DNA of 64,000 bases from contig JBBPTG010000065.1 of the NCBI GenBank assembly GCA_038093975.1, forward strand, positions 62,001 to 126,000, in the 5' to 3' direction. Shown here in pieces: positions 23,101-34,595 of the stretch. The translations under genes were made by a program, and so were the position numbers. Every line of letters begins with the position of its first letter. Position 1 is the stretch's first letter. A model generated the notes under the pieces. It was not told the DNA's origin and did no database searches. It saw nothing but the letters and a program-made list of their open reading frames with translations. The stretch comes from Chalciporus piperatus. Taxonomy: Eukaryota; Basidiomycota; Agaricomycetes; Boletales; Boletaceae.

Positions 23101-25912
23101 GCAGCAGTCATGCCCGATACCGCGAGCACGAGCAGCAAGGTAGAATCTTCGACACCAGCGACCCCAGAGCCCCCGGAGCCCAAGTCATTAAGCCCTTCTG
23201 CCACATCCTGGTTTTCAGCACCCAAGCTCTCCAGTCCATTGGCTAGCTTTTGGTCGACCGCTGTGGAGCAGGCGACGAGTACGACGCAGAGCGCAGTGGC
23301 TGCTATTTCGCCAGCTGTCGTCACTAGCATTGTTGAAGCCGCTGCTCCCTCGGCGTCCAAAGCACCTATGCAGCATGCCGCTGAGGCGCTGTACTGGCTT
23401 CGAGAACTTCAGACCCGACCCGAAGAGGGATGGACGCTTGTCAGCGAGAAGGGTTTCTCAGTCAGGCGCAAGCTTTTCCCCGAGATATCCTCTCTCATTG
23501 CAGTCCACAAGGGCGAGAAGGTCATCGAGGGCGTCTCAGCCGAAGAGGTCTCATCCGTCGTCACTTCTTACGAATGCCGCAAGACTTGGGACGATAGGTT
23601 TGCATCTGCGATCGTCTTGGAACAGTTTGGAGCCAAGTGCCATACGGCATTTGTTACCTCCAAAGGTGGCTTTCCGTTCAGAGACCGAGGCTTCCTCGTT
23701 GCATCTCTGACGGCGAGATCAAAGCTCCCGCAACCTGCGGGTCTGGATACAGAAGTTGCTGTCGGAAATGCGGGGAGCGAAAACGAGACATCGCAGGAGA
23801 CCCGGACAGTCCTATTCTGCGTCTCTGTCTCCTTCCATCCGGACTCCGCTGCGTCGTTCAGTCCCGCAAAGTATAACCCTTACACGTATCCCCTTGGACG
23901 AATATTCATCGACGGATGGGTTCTCGAGACGCTCGATCCATACACCAAGGAGAACTATGCGATTCCCTCGACGAGGGTGACAAGAGTCGTCGCGGTCGAT
24001 CATGCCGGCAGCATTCCGGTGGCTGTCAATTCGATGATGAATGCAGCAATGGCAAGAGCAGTCGGTGCTGTGGAAACATACCTCAAGGGGACGTCGCCAC
24101 TCCCTTTTGTGAGACTGCCTGCTGCGGGGTTGGTTTTTTCGGAGCAGAAGGCTGCGGGTGTAGCAGTGGAAGCAGCAGTACCGGTTGGGGTTGGGATGGA
24201 TGGATCATCGGCGACATGGAAACTGAGGAGGAGGGATGAGCAGAGGGCTTTGATTGCGAGTAACTTCAACCCTGCCGAGAGGTCGTACACGAGCTTGATT
24301 CTCTTGACGACGACCATGGGAAGCTCAAGCGCCGGCACCCCCAAGGCTGAGGAGGCAACTTCAAGACCGACCAAGACTCCGAATAACACTCCAGATGTAC
24401 CTCCCTCGAGTCGCGGGGAGCTCACCCCATCCACGTCAACGTCCGGTCGTCGCCGAACCTCCTCTGCATCAGGGCGCTCCCTTTCCAGCGAGGGAATCAA
24501 ACCTTCGTCGTCTGCATTCACAGTCAAAGGAGAGCTCAGACACTCAACGGACCTCATCGTCGCCGAAGTTGTGGTCGACACGAAACTCTATCCGGAAGGT
24601 TATGATGTGACGATCACGTCGACAGTACGTGAAGGGACGAGGTTGATCTCCCTCGACTCGTCTTCTGGTTTGAGCGTCGGCAACACGGAGCAAATCTCGG
24701 CGACCGCCACAAATTCGAATATCCTCCCAATCTCATCGAGCGTGTATACAGTTCCGGCATCCCCCCTCCACTCTGCGGGGCTGAACGCAGACAGGCCCCC
24801 ACGACATCTATTGCGGCTAATATTACCTACAGCCCAGTATCAGGTTTCGAACGTCCAGGACCCACTGACCGGCGAGACCCGTGGCGCATTACCAAAGCCG
24901 CAATGGTACACGGATTTACAAGAGAGAGGCTGCTTTGTCAGGGTAGAGATTCGGCCATCTGGTGGTGTCGATCAGAAAGGGACAAATGACAGCGCTAAGA
25001 ATGGAGGCAATGTTACCGTAAGGGTGGGAGGTACTGTCGTTGGGACTGCAAGTGAGAAGGAGTCTCTGACGGCGCTTGGACGGGACGAGTTGCAGGATGA
25101 TCGGGTGTCGAGGATGTTGCTGTTGCAAAGGTGAGTGAGAGGCGCTAGGTTCCAGTGCTTTGGTTGCGTTTTGATTTCGGATGTTTAACGTCTCGTTACA
25201 TTAGGTCATCAGACGATGAAGACGCGTTCCCAGAAGAACTGAAGGTACCACTTGGACGTGCGGATCATATGTTGGACAGTGTTGCGATTCGCCCAGTTAT
25301 CGAGGTCCAGGAAGATCCTAAATCACAAGAGGAGAACGGCCCACAGCAGGACGATTCTGAGAAAAGTTCAGCTACGGTAAGTAACTCTTATATAAGGCGT
25401 TATCGTTCGCATGATAGATCGCGTCATCACAGGACTCGCAAGAAAATGGAACCGCCGCACCAACTCCTCTGGCCGCTGCCACTTCTGGAGGGCTATTGGG
25501 ATTTTTAAATGCGTATCCCAATCCCTTGACACGTTGGACGACAGTTACGAAAACCCAAGGGCCAGTTCGACCCTCTGTTGTGTCATCTCGTCGGTCGTCC
25601 GGTACTATTCCCCAGGTTCCCAGCGTACCCGCTGATGAGGCCAGTTCTACGCTGACTCCCACCACGGCTACCGCTCCATTGACAAACACATACTCGTTAT
25701 CGATCGTTCTTATCGTAGCCCTTATTGCGTTTTTGATTGGGTCTCTCCTCCGATCCCTCCTTTCACCTGCCGACTTTATCTACGTCGTAACGGACATCAA
25801 GGACGCTGAGGAAGTGAGTACCGGATGGCGCGAAATACGTAGGCTGGTAGAGCTGAAGTACATCGTCGGGGGATGGGACTTTCAGATTGCTGTCGTTCGA
25901 AGACATGGTTGA
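20125..25912 (+). CDS. Three-module START lipid-transfer protein with C-terminal anchor
   Basis: Eight exons (20125-20141, 20209-20604, 20660-20799, 20850-21818, 21868-22105, 22170-25130, 25205-25376, 25433-25912) give 1790 residues, all phases consistent. The START/SRPBCC fold appears three times. Module 1, about residues 8-330, has EVRQEWDPSVEGAHLVEMFD, NPRDAVTISRLHQDASTIID and CFWKHDLRAVWNFG. Module 2 is about 505-715 (FWDKQYDDAILLEDVTELTE). Module 3 is about 985-1235 (GWTLVSEKGFSVRRKLFPEI, ECRKTWDDRFASAIVLEQFG). Ser/Thr/Pro-rich linkers separate them, and one hydrophobic helix (IVLIVALIAFLIGSLL) sits near residue 1720. START domains bind sterols or phospholipids; tail anchoring suggests lipid transfer at a membrane contact site, which is inference. 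Divergent from the pyridoxal kinase gene. Confidence 0.9.
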
Positions 25913-26252
25913 ATTTTTTTTCCCTTCAAGGGGTATGTTAGTTACATGCAATTTTGTATAACACCAAGAGTATTTTACTATGCATTGTCATAATAGGTTA
26001 TGCTCATGAGCGTGGAGGCCACCCCCAGCCAGCATGCAGGAGATGACCAAAGAATTTAACCAACTAAAGGCGGCACAGTGGTCCGGGAGCCAAGTTTTCA
26101 CAGGCCTAGCCGATAGATAGAAGTCAAGGATAAATTGTCGGTGCCTTAATCCGTAACGGAACTATAGTATAAGTATAGCGCTTCGAGCGACTTCACAGAC
26201 CTTGCGTCGATCCTTGCCTGACGTGGATGTAACCTAGCCTTCACCGTTTAAG
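25913..26252. other. 5' flank of DUF6533 copy C
   Basis: 340 bp; from about 26090 it is homologous to the upstream regions of copies A and B in inverted orientation, so it is the promoter part of the duplicated unit. Confidence 0.5.
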
Positions 26253-28370
26253 ATGTCGGTTCCGGCGCAATTCTTGAGCGAGTCGTGGACCCGACAGTGA
26301 GTACGGTCACGCTACCGCAGTTTTGCCCCCGGGTTGATCACGAGGATAGCTTGCTTATGATTTCAGGCTGCGCCTGTCTGATTTACGACTATGTCTTGAC
26401 TTTCTCTAGCGAAGTACGCACCTCTTTCTCCTCTCTTAGAGCACGGTCTGAAACGAGTCAAAAGGTGGATCATATCTGGAACGCCCCACGGAGTCCAATA
26501 AATGCAATCTTTCTACTCCACCGCTATGGAAACTTGATTGGACAATCATTCATCGGATTGAATGAATTGGGCTTTTTGAGTCACGGGTCAACTAAGGTTC
26601 TCTCTCCCCTTCCAGTGTCTCCATGCCAATCACTGACCATCCACCAGTTTTGTACGGCGTTTCTGTACTTCCAGACCCTTTTCACGACTCTCTCGCCACA
26701 GTTGATACATAGTAAGTTCATGGCCTATGTATCGGATTGTCTCTTTTGATGTTCGAGTACAGTACTTGTTCTGCTGCGTGTCTGGGCCATCTATGGATGC
26801 AAGCGCTCCGTTGCTGTTTTCTTAATTTTCCTCTACGTTGTCTACATGGTGGTTATCCTTTCACTAGGCCTTTCTAGCCTGACGGGCGTTGACCTTGGTG
26901 CGTGGCATGATCGTGCTTTCTATGGAGATACACCTAACCTTGCTGTTTCAGCCTATATTTTTGTTTACCTGGAGGAAACCGGAGTCTGCGTGGTGTTTCC
27001 ACCTGGTAGTAAGCCAAATCATTGGTCTGTCTGATGTTGTTCACGATCGTTGCACACGTTATGCAGAATCAGGTGTAAGTTCGCACCTATCTCATATAGT
27101 TGGTGAGCTGAGACTAAAAGTTTGCCTTGCAGTGGCCAGTATTTCTCGTCGCGTGAGTCGATCATAATCGGAATCAGCATATTTTGGTCCGACTGATATT
27201 TGATATTCCAGCATGGTGCAGGAGACGTTTGTGTTCTCCATGGTGGTCCATAGTCTTTACCATATCCACAAGGACTCTCCACAACTCCGCCGTTCACCAC
27301 TACTGCGTATTCTGATTAGAGATGGTGAGAACAATTTCCTTCCCATACTATGACACAGACCGACTCTCAATCAGGCGCTCTATTTTACACTGTAAGTTGC
27401 CCAGGTTTTTTCCAGTTGCTGGATGTCCATTCCCATCTGCGCGGCAGGTATGCATGCTCAATGACGCGACGGGCATTTTCTGCTGGTGAGTTCTTTTCTC
27501 CGAAAATTTCGATTGTCAACTGATACGAGAGGGATTTTGCAGGCTCATGTTTCCCAATGTAAGAGAGCATATATGTAGATCTCCAAGAGCTCTCTGATCT
27601 AGGCATTAATCAGGATCCCCGAAGTTTCATCTCGATAGGGTGAGCTACCAGATTTTCGTGACCAAATCCACCATTGACTGAATCCTGGACACAGGCTCAC
27701 ATTCCCTTTAGTCTCCATCTTTGGACAACGGCTTGTACTGAACCTTCGAGAGTATGGCATGCGACGCTATACGAGGCGTGACGTCAGTCACGAAGTAGAC
27801 AGGCAACTAGCGGAGTTGAGAAACCTTTCGTTCTGGCGGACTGATCTGTCGACAAATGACACTGAGTTGGACCCGATCGAGGGAAGTAGAAGCAGAGTAA
27901 CGCCGGCTGGGGGACCCCAGGCTGTTGGTACAGACGAGGAGTGCGTCGATGCTTTCTTTCATTCAAGTTTGACTCTTTTTGGACAAGAAATTGACGAGCA
28001 CTCTTGCTACAGGCATGGACCTTCTGGTGTTGAAGGTGGGCAAATATGACTCATCGCTATTTCGTTATTGTCTTTGTCTTTGTTCGCTATCGGTCCTTCA
28101 CAGCTATCGCAATGTATATCCGTAATGTTTATATCATATTCATATCATATCTCGACTTCAAGTTGACTCATCGAAACACATGCCCGGTGCTCTATTCCCC
28201 GACACCTGAGGCTGAACCCTCGATGGTATGGACGATATCGTATTGGTGGTGCTCGGAGGCCATCGTGCAAACCTTGAAAGACTTGTCGTTTCCTCTATCG
28301 TTGGGCCACGCCCCGAAAATCGCAACGACCACGTCGCTCCTACTACCTATCTCAAGATCTCACACTTGAT
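26090..28370 (+). repeat. Segmental duplication unit C (inverted)
   Basis: Inverted copy of units A and B, placed beyond the pyridoxal kinase/START block. Homology includes upstream flank, introns and about 300 bp of 3' flank. Confidence 0.7.
26253..28049 (+). CDS. DUF6533 seven-helix membrane protein, copy C
   Basis: Inverted third copy with ATG at 26253 (MSVPAQFLSESW). The first intron ends at GAGGATAG and leads into LLMISGCACLIYDYVLTFSS; then come DHIWNAPRSPINAIFLLHRY and helices matching copies A and B. The 8-nt exon is AATCAGGT, and the following 20-nt exon ends with a GT donor. Downstream are MVQETFVFSMVVHSLYHIHK, SPLLRILIRDG and the C-terminal RRYTRRDVSHEVDRQLAELR. A small frame change near 27988 relative to copy A alters the last 25 residues, with a stop at 28049. 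The exons between about 27375 and 27700 are not settled. Orphan receptor-like topology; function unknown. Confidence 0.65.
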
Positions 28371-29252
28371 TCCGTATATGTCGAACGGATGATTGCGTAT
28401 CAAGGTACATCAACTGCCAACAGATCTGTAAGTAGCCTTGTTGCCGTCGAAACAAAGTTTTTTCGAACTAACCTCGACTTCGGTTCGAAAATATGGGGGT
28501 TCGAATGAGTCCCAGGCTGTAACTATAGGTGGGGCCAAGTTCGCACGTGTGTCATCGACTGTCATCGATTCAACAGTTGACCGTGACTATGGCAGTACTT
28601 AACCACGCGGTCAAACTGTAACAGCCCCACAATGACCCACCTGTCACGACTCGGACTTGGTGAGTACCGAAGGAAAGGAACTGTGCAGGTTGGTGCAACT
28701 GACGGCCTGGACACTCCGAGTTAGGCTGACGCGACCGATTGGTCTCGTACCAGCGGCCCCGTTGAACCAGCCTGAAGACCCGTATTGCCAGTGGCAACAT
28801 TGACTCATCATTCTCGGTCTGGGAAGTGTCTGGGATAAGTACTTAAATGTGCTTCAAGTCGGCGGTAGTACTACGTGCAGCTGGCGGATACTGGCGATAC
28901 CCATTTCACATCCACGTGTGTACCTGCCACACTCCCCAATCAAATACTGATACGTTACGTTTCAGTGCACTTTTGCGAGAAATCTTCTTTTTCTGACAAA
29001 AAGGGGAAATTTGGTATCAGGTTCGTTCCTCCATGTTCGTTGTGATTTGACGCGAAATTGTCCCACAGATGAATTTTTTCATCTTACGACAACCCTCCGC
29101 AAAGATAACATGTACATAAGGGTCATGGCCTGGGATAATTCTTGGGTTTGCTCCCAGATTAACGTTGCTAGTCTGACGCAGAAATTCTTTCCATGTATCA
29201 TGTTCACCGGTCAAGTATCCCAATGGCTTCGAATACAACATTACATCCTGAT
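28371..29252. other. Intergenic, possible LTR-like sequence
   Basis: No gene is recognised. A short inverted repeat, TTTTCGAAC (28460-28468) and GTTCGAAAA (28483-28491), forms a 9-bp stem. The stretch 28610-28930, with TGTCACGACTCGGACTTGG near its start and a TGCCACA end, has the look of a solo LTR, but no flanking duplication was found. Confidence 0.3.
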
Positions 29253-30533
29253 ATGTATCAAGCCACTCTTTTCTCCTCCGGTACGCCTCTCTGTGTCTGA
29301 CGAAGTGACTTCTGTTCGACTGGACTGACTTACATCAAGTGGGCGCACTGTCGTTGCTCGTCTGGGATGCCTTGCTCACTTTTGAGGATGAAGTTCATTA
29401 CATATGGTCGTGAGTCGCTATAGACTTGAGGTAGGAGATATCAGCCGAATCGGACAACTCTTGCCTCCTAGGAAACCACATCGGATGTGGATCAAATGGA
29501 TATACCTTTTCTCCAGATGGTTTGGATTGGTGAACCAAATGTATAGCTCATCGCAAAGTCAGAGGGTATGCTGCTCACGTCAATCTTAACTTCAGCAGCA
29601 TTCAACTCTGGAAGTCTATCCTTGCCATGTACGGCCCCGCGCCCTCCCGTGTGTGCCTTGCCTACTTTGCCGTGGAAGCGGCTACTTTTCAGCTCTTGCT
29701 CCTATGTCTTGACATAGTTTTATTCATGCGAAGTAGGTCTGGTCACTTGTTTGTATCAATGATTCGACACGTTGAGTGTTCCATACCTTAGTCTGGGCAC
29801 TCTATCGGAGAGATTGCCGATGTACATTCGCTGCATTCTTGGCCATATTCCTGGAGATCGTCATGTCGATCGTGAGCCAGGCCACAGCGATTCCAAAAAT
29901 GTCCTTTGATGGCGCCTGTGAACAAATCAACGGAGTACGAACGGCTCTCTGCTTCGTGGTTGGCCTGATGGTTTCGCAAAGCGTTTTATTATGCTTGACG
30001 TATCGCGGCAAATTCCTCTTTCAGGCTTCTTCGGGACGAAGTAAACTCATTTTCATCATTATTCGGGATGGGGTGTTTGTGTTTGGCGCCGTGACAGGTA
30101 CCTATGTTTCACGAATGCATTCGGATGAAGATTGATATCTGTGCTCTTTTCTCAGGCCTGCTGATCATGGGTACCTTTTACACGCTGATCGACCAATCCA
30201 AGATGAACGTTTTCTACCCGTGAGTGCCCTGGGTATCGATTCACTCTTATGTTATCATCTCCCCTACAGATGGCTGTCGGTGATACCGTCTATTGCTGTA
30301 TGTCTCTGACTTACTACTCCCGTCGGGTTGGCGAAATCTTAATCGACAGACAGACTTCGCGAATGATCTTGAATCTGCAAACGGCGGACGAACCAGAGCA
30401 AACAGGACTGGAACTGACGATGGAACTGACGACACATTTCGATGCAGTTTCAGCGCTTGGGCCTGAAAGGACCACCGCAAGGACAGACGTAGGACTTCCT
30501 CCTATCCCACAACCCGAGGATGCAGGATCATAG
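29253..30533 (+). CDS. DUF6533 seven-helix membrane protein (E)
   Basis: Eight exons (29253-29280, 29340-29409, 29472-29540, 29596-29732, 29792-30097, 30156-30219, 30270-30297, 30354-30533) give 293 residues with every phase matching. After a very short N terminus (MYQATLFSS) comes the DUF6533 core VGALSLLVWDALLTFEDEVH followed by the next signature block, YLFSRWFGLVNQ. Further helices include AATFQLLLLCLDIVLFM, FAAFLAIFLEIVMSIVSQA and VGLMVSQSVLLCL, ending with SRMILNLQ and an acidic tail. It is clearly diverged from copies A-D and has a different exon plan, so it is an older member of the family rather than part of the recent duplication. Ligand and role are unknown. Confidence 0.75.
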
Positions 30534-30716
30534 GATAATATTTTTGTTCCCCAAGTACAATATTTGCAGATACATACTAGTCATGCATCATCATCACTGT
30601 CACCATTAATCACCATCACCTATCCCTATGTAGCACTTCGAGAATTCAGATCGATAGTTCCCCCCCCCCGGACCATCCGAAGATGCCTACACCATCTCAT
30701 CTGATCAAGTATCCGA

Positions 30717-32527
30717 TCATACGCTATTCATCGACGATGGATCGCTGCTGTGCGACTTTGACAGCACACCAACCTCTATTGCAATTTCTCCTGGCCCCGC
30801 TACTCTAAAATCACTGAGTGCGACACTAACTGGGTTCTGCAGGGACGTCCGTTGGAATTGCCGCATGTTAAGCCTGAATGGAAGCGTTAGTCTTGCCAGG
30901 AGCCTGAGATCAGAACAGTGGGCCCGTACGACATGAGGGCACAATTGGCGTAGACTAGAAAGAAAAACAAGAGTCAATAAAGCACGCAAAAGAATAGAAA
31001 TACATGAACCGGCTCACTTTTCATGAGAACGAGCGCGAAAGCTAGAAAGAGGTTTGTGTTGGGAGATGCCATCATCTAGAGTCGAATGTCAACACCCCAC
31101 CCAAAACATCTTACCAAAACTCACAGTGATGAGGGTGAGGACGTCGATCATACTGTAGACATCGTATTGGTCAATGTCAGAGTCTCAAGAACACCAAAAA
31201 CGACCGACGCTGTGGATCCACCGTTTGCTACCGTGTACGCCAATAGGCGGTTGATCAGGCGATCCGTTCTAGAGCGACCTCATTGCAGGTAGTATCGCCG
31301 ACGAGGGTCGCTTTCACTTACCGACGTAATCCAGAACGTCCCTCGTGCAGATAGCGAGCGAGGATGTACGCTGACAGCGTATCACAGATCGCTCCCATTA
31401 TTGTTGAGGCAACCAAGATACCCTGTCACTTCAGCTCTCGACACGATCGAACATCAGGCTCAAGAGATCCAACTCACGTATACGTGCTCCTTGAAAATCT
31501 GCCAGGAGTCAGAGTAGATTGCTCTAAAACACGACGTTAGTGCGTAAAACGGAATCGGGGTTTACACCATACCCGAGGATCAGTGCAGAAGTGGAGAGTG
31601 CTGGAATCGAGTGAGTTGAGTATCATGACGCGAGAAGACATCAAGATACCGAAGCGCGCGAGATTCAGGAACGTCTGGCGAAGAATCAAGTCAATGTTGG
31701 GGCTAAAGCGAAGCTCAAGCTCACCAGAATGGATCCTGCCCACAGACTCTGTGTGACTGGCGAATAATGAACATCATTGTGTCCTTATCGGCGAATTGGC
31801 ACTCACAACGCCAGATGCGTAATGTGAAGAACCTAAGTGAAGGTTTCAGACGTGATGATCGCACCCGACCTCAGGGTACATACAGGTTAACGATCAGTCC
31901 AGTAACAAACTGGTCTCGAGAGTCAGCGAAGGCACTGCGTCAGAAAACTTGAAAGCCTACACCGATGCCGAATCCTGCCTGCAACCCGCTACGTGAGTCA
32001 ATTCCTTTGAACGTACAGGTCGGATATGCTCACTAGGAGATCCCTGTAATACCTCAACAAGATTTCCAGTGAATTCAAGAAGCTCGGCTCACCAACTGAT
32101 TGTATTTAGGACCGCAACGTTTCCAAAATTATCTATGAAGTAGTGGTTGATGAAGGTCATGTTCAAACCCGAATGGATGGTCTCCAAGAACCTGAAAAGT
32201 TGGAAATAAATGGCGATCCATCTTCTAGCTACGCGGTCTGTTATACCATAACACGAATACCTATAATTGAATGCTTAGCGTGCGATTCCGACCAGAGCAA
32301 TCGTAAGTACCATGCACTTGAGGGTTATGTGATCCTCTGGATAAGTTTGGAAATAGAAAACCGTCTGAATACAAGTGATCCCATATAACCTAAGAGATGT
32401 CTAGCAAATGATTCGACGCTGAAGACAGAGTGATATGTACTCACAAAAGCGCTATGAAGGACCCCATCAGCGGGGCCTGCATGAGTTCTCGGGCCACATA
32501 TACGGGAGAAGGACTCGAAGGATCCAT
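30717..32527 (-). CDS. DUF6534 membrane protein
   Basis: Minus strand, ATG at 32527 (MDPSSPSPVYVARELMQ), read through many short introns. Recognisable pieces, in order, are APLMGSFIALL, YGITCIQTVFYFQTYPED, LETIHSGLNMTFINHYFIDN, FVTGLIVNLFFTLRIWRL, SHRVCGQDPFW and a C-terminal block YANCALMS-LNMRQFQRTSL with a stop at 30717. The pattern (YG..C.QT..YF..Y, then a helix, then TG...VQ.FF..RIW, then LN.R) is that of DUF6534, a seven-helix family of Agaricomycetes often found near DUF6533 genes. Exons in the middle part (31300-31750) were not all placed. Function unknown; receptor-like topology is inference. Confidence 0.65.
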
Positions 32528-33049
32528 TGTACTACGAACAGTGGGCCTAATCTTTGACGAGCCTGCAGCCTGAGGACAAGTGGGGTCGGACAGGCGTTGG
32601 ACGCATGCTCAGATTTATAGAGGACTTTGACCAGCGCCACGCTTGAGATTGGCGGATCTCATCCTTTCTTCCTCGGCGATTTCATAGTCGGGGGGGATCA
32701 GCCTGCGTGTGTTCGTGGAATTCCTCCAAGAACCCGGTCATGTTCCTCAGGCACATACTACTACTTTAATTGAGGCTTGTTTCTGGGCTGCGGCCATGAT
32801 GGGCATCCGAGAGGCTGTCTGAGGCCGCTACTCGTCGTCTTTGAGGCTCTAATTTCCCAAACCCAGTGACTCAATAAGTCAGAAGACAGTCGTTCCGCTC
32901 TATTGCCAAGAAGCCGGAGGTAAAACAAGTTACATTGGATCGGCCAGATGATGCCTCCGTGGTTCTCAGTGGCTGTGTTGCTTTCTTGATCACCGGACGT
33001 GTTGACCGCAAACTCCTTGCCCTTTTCCCTTTCTCACCGTCGATAGCCT
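32528..33049. other. Intergenic
   Basis: 522 bp between divergent genes (DUF6534 and RNase H2 subunit C). Nothing coding or repetitive was seen; it must contain both promoters. Confidence 0.35.
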
Positions 33050-33906
33050 ATGTCCCTCCAAATCGTCCCAGCCACTGATGCAGATGTGCTGCCAAGTAGT
33101 ACACCCTCCCTTATGCCATTCCATATATCCCACGACGGGCCAGCCCCCGTTTCTCGGTACTTCCGCCCCAAACCAGCACCTTCCTCATCTTCGACCCTTT
33201 TAACGCGTTCTTCCAGCTTTGCTACCTTGGTGGCAAGTTCGATGACGAACTCACAACTGACTGAGATAGACAACGGTCTGAATGACGCGGCTATCGCGCC
33301 CACACGCGAGGGCTTAGCGATGGATGTGGTCTCTGAAACACAACCAATCTCGACTCCCATACCACGTGAAAACTCATCCGTGTCAACTCTCGCAACGCTC
33401 CCGTCAAATAATGTCGAACGTTTCGTGGCTGCCTTTCGAGGGCGGCAAATGTACGGACAGGCAGTAGGAATCCCAGAGGGTTACGGTGGACTTGTCTTAC
33501 GAACCCCAGCTGGGGCAAAAGGAAAAGAAGACACAAAGTCGTGTTCCAGGACCTCATTGCCGAAAGCTAAACCAAAATCAAAGACGCGTGTAACGACGCG
33601 TCGATCAAAACGCGTTGCAGAAGATGACGCGATGGACGAAGTTGAGCGAGACGAGAGCGATTGCGCGGGCTCCCCCGATGATCCATTGCTTCCGACGAAG
33701 AACCTAATACCAACATCCACGTTTTCTTCGTTCACTCTTTGGACCCCCGACATTCCCCTGGACGAGGGGAAAGATGAGTATGTGCGGGCCTTGATGGAAT
33801 GGACACGCCTTGCTGCTGAGGTGTGTCTGTTTGAAATACATGGATGACTCACGTCACGACATACTACCTGCAGATACATTCATATGATGATGATAGTAAG
33901 AGATGA
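33050..33906 (+). CDS. Ribonuclease H2 subunit C
   Basis: Two exons (33050-33820, 33874-33906; intron starts GTGTGT) give 267 residues. This non-catalytic subunit (RNASEH2C, yeast Rnh203 family) helps hold the RNase H2 trimer that removes ribonucleotides from DNA in the nucleus. The family hallmarks are present and spaced as expected: LMPFHISHDGPAPVSRYFRP near the start, AFRGRQMYGQAVGIPEGYGG in the middle, and FSSFTLWTPDIPLDEGKDEY then VRALMEWTRLAAEIH at the end. Long Ser- and Lys/Arg-rich insertions make it larger than the human (164) or yeast (110) protein, as is common in basidiomycetes; TRRSKR near residue 190 could act as a nuclear signal. Confidence 0.85.
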
Positions 33907-34595
33907 AACTGTCATGATAGGCTGTGCGTATCCATAAGGATTTTCTCCGTCGTCCCTCTCTTCATCGGCTGATGCTTCTAATATCCTGCAGTGGGAAAAC
34001 ACTCTCGTGGTCATTGCAGTTACAGTAGCACGTCTTTCACCCATCCCATTATACCATTGTTATTCTACATGCATACCCATCCCGCCCGTCCGTGGCGGTG
34101 ATCAAGGAAACCATGATGCGCTATTTGTATGAAACGTCCAGCGCTGTGGGAAGACATAACACGCGGGGTTCCTTGCCCTTGACTGTACCGAGAGGTCAAG
34201 ACTAAACCGTCAAAAACATTAGGGCTCGTTTGTCGTGTCGTTGTATTCGTTGTTCCTGCTACCCATCTGGACCAGTCTTCAACCAGATAACACGACGAAT
34301 TCAAAGTGTGGGGCAGTCTGAAATCGAATCGTTGGACCTCCCTGCCCTGACACCGGCTGTTAAAAGCGGTGTTCGTCATTCTCAGACTCACACGCCCAGG
34401 TGCCTAACATACGTTTAAAAATCTGTGGACATATCATTCGTCCATCATTTCACTCCTTTTGCCTTCCTAGAACCAAGGTATGTCCTTCTCGATAACACCA
34501 GCGGTCAACGATGTCAAAAAAGCTCACCCCGCGACTTGTTATTTGTAGTCACCACCCCGTTGCACTCTTCCCTGGGCCAACGTTTTGTGAACAGG
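33907..34595. other. Intergenic
   Basis: No gene is recognised in these 689 bp; the one long minus-strand frame (34065-34391) has no domain. The 3' half must hold the promoter of the GPI-protein gene. Confidence 0.3.

Noticed and set aside
22048..25134. The 1028-codon frame as a separate gene
   Set aside because: It is exon 6 of the START protein with intron sequence at its 5' end; the splice at 22106-22169 keeps the frame with the upstream exon.
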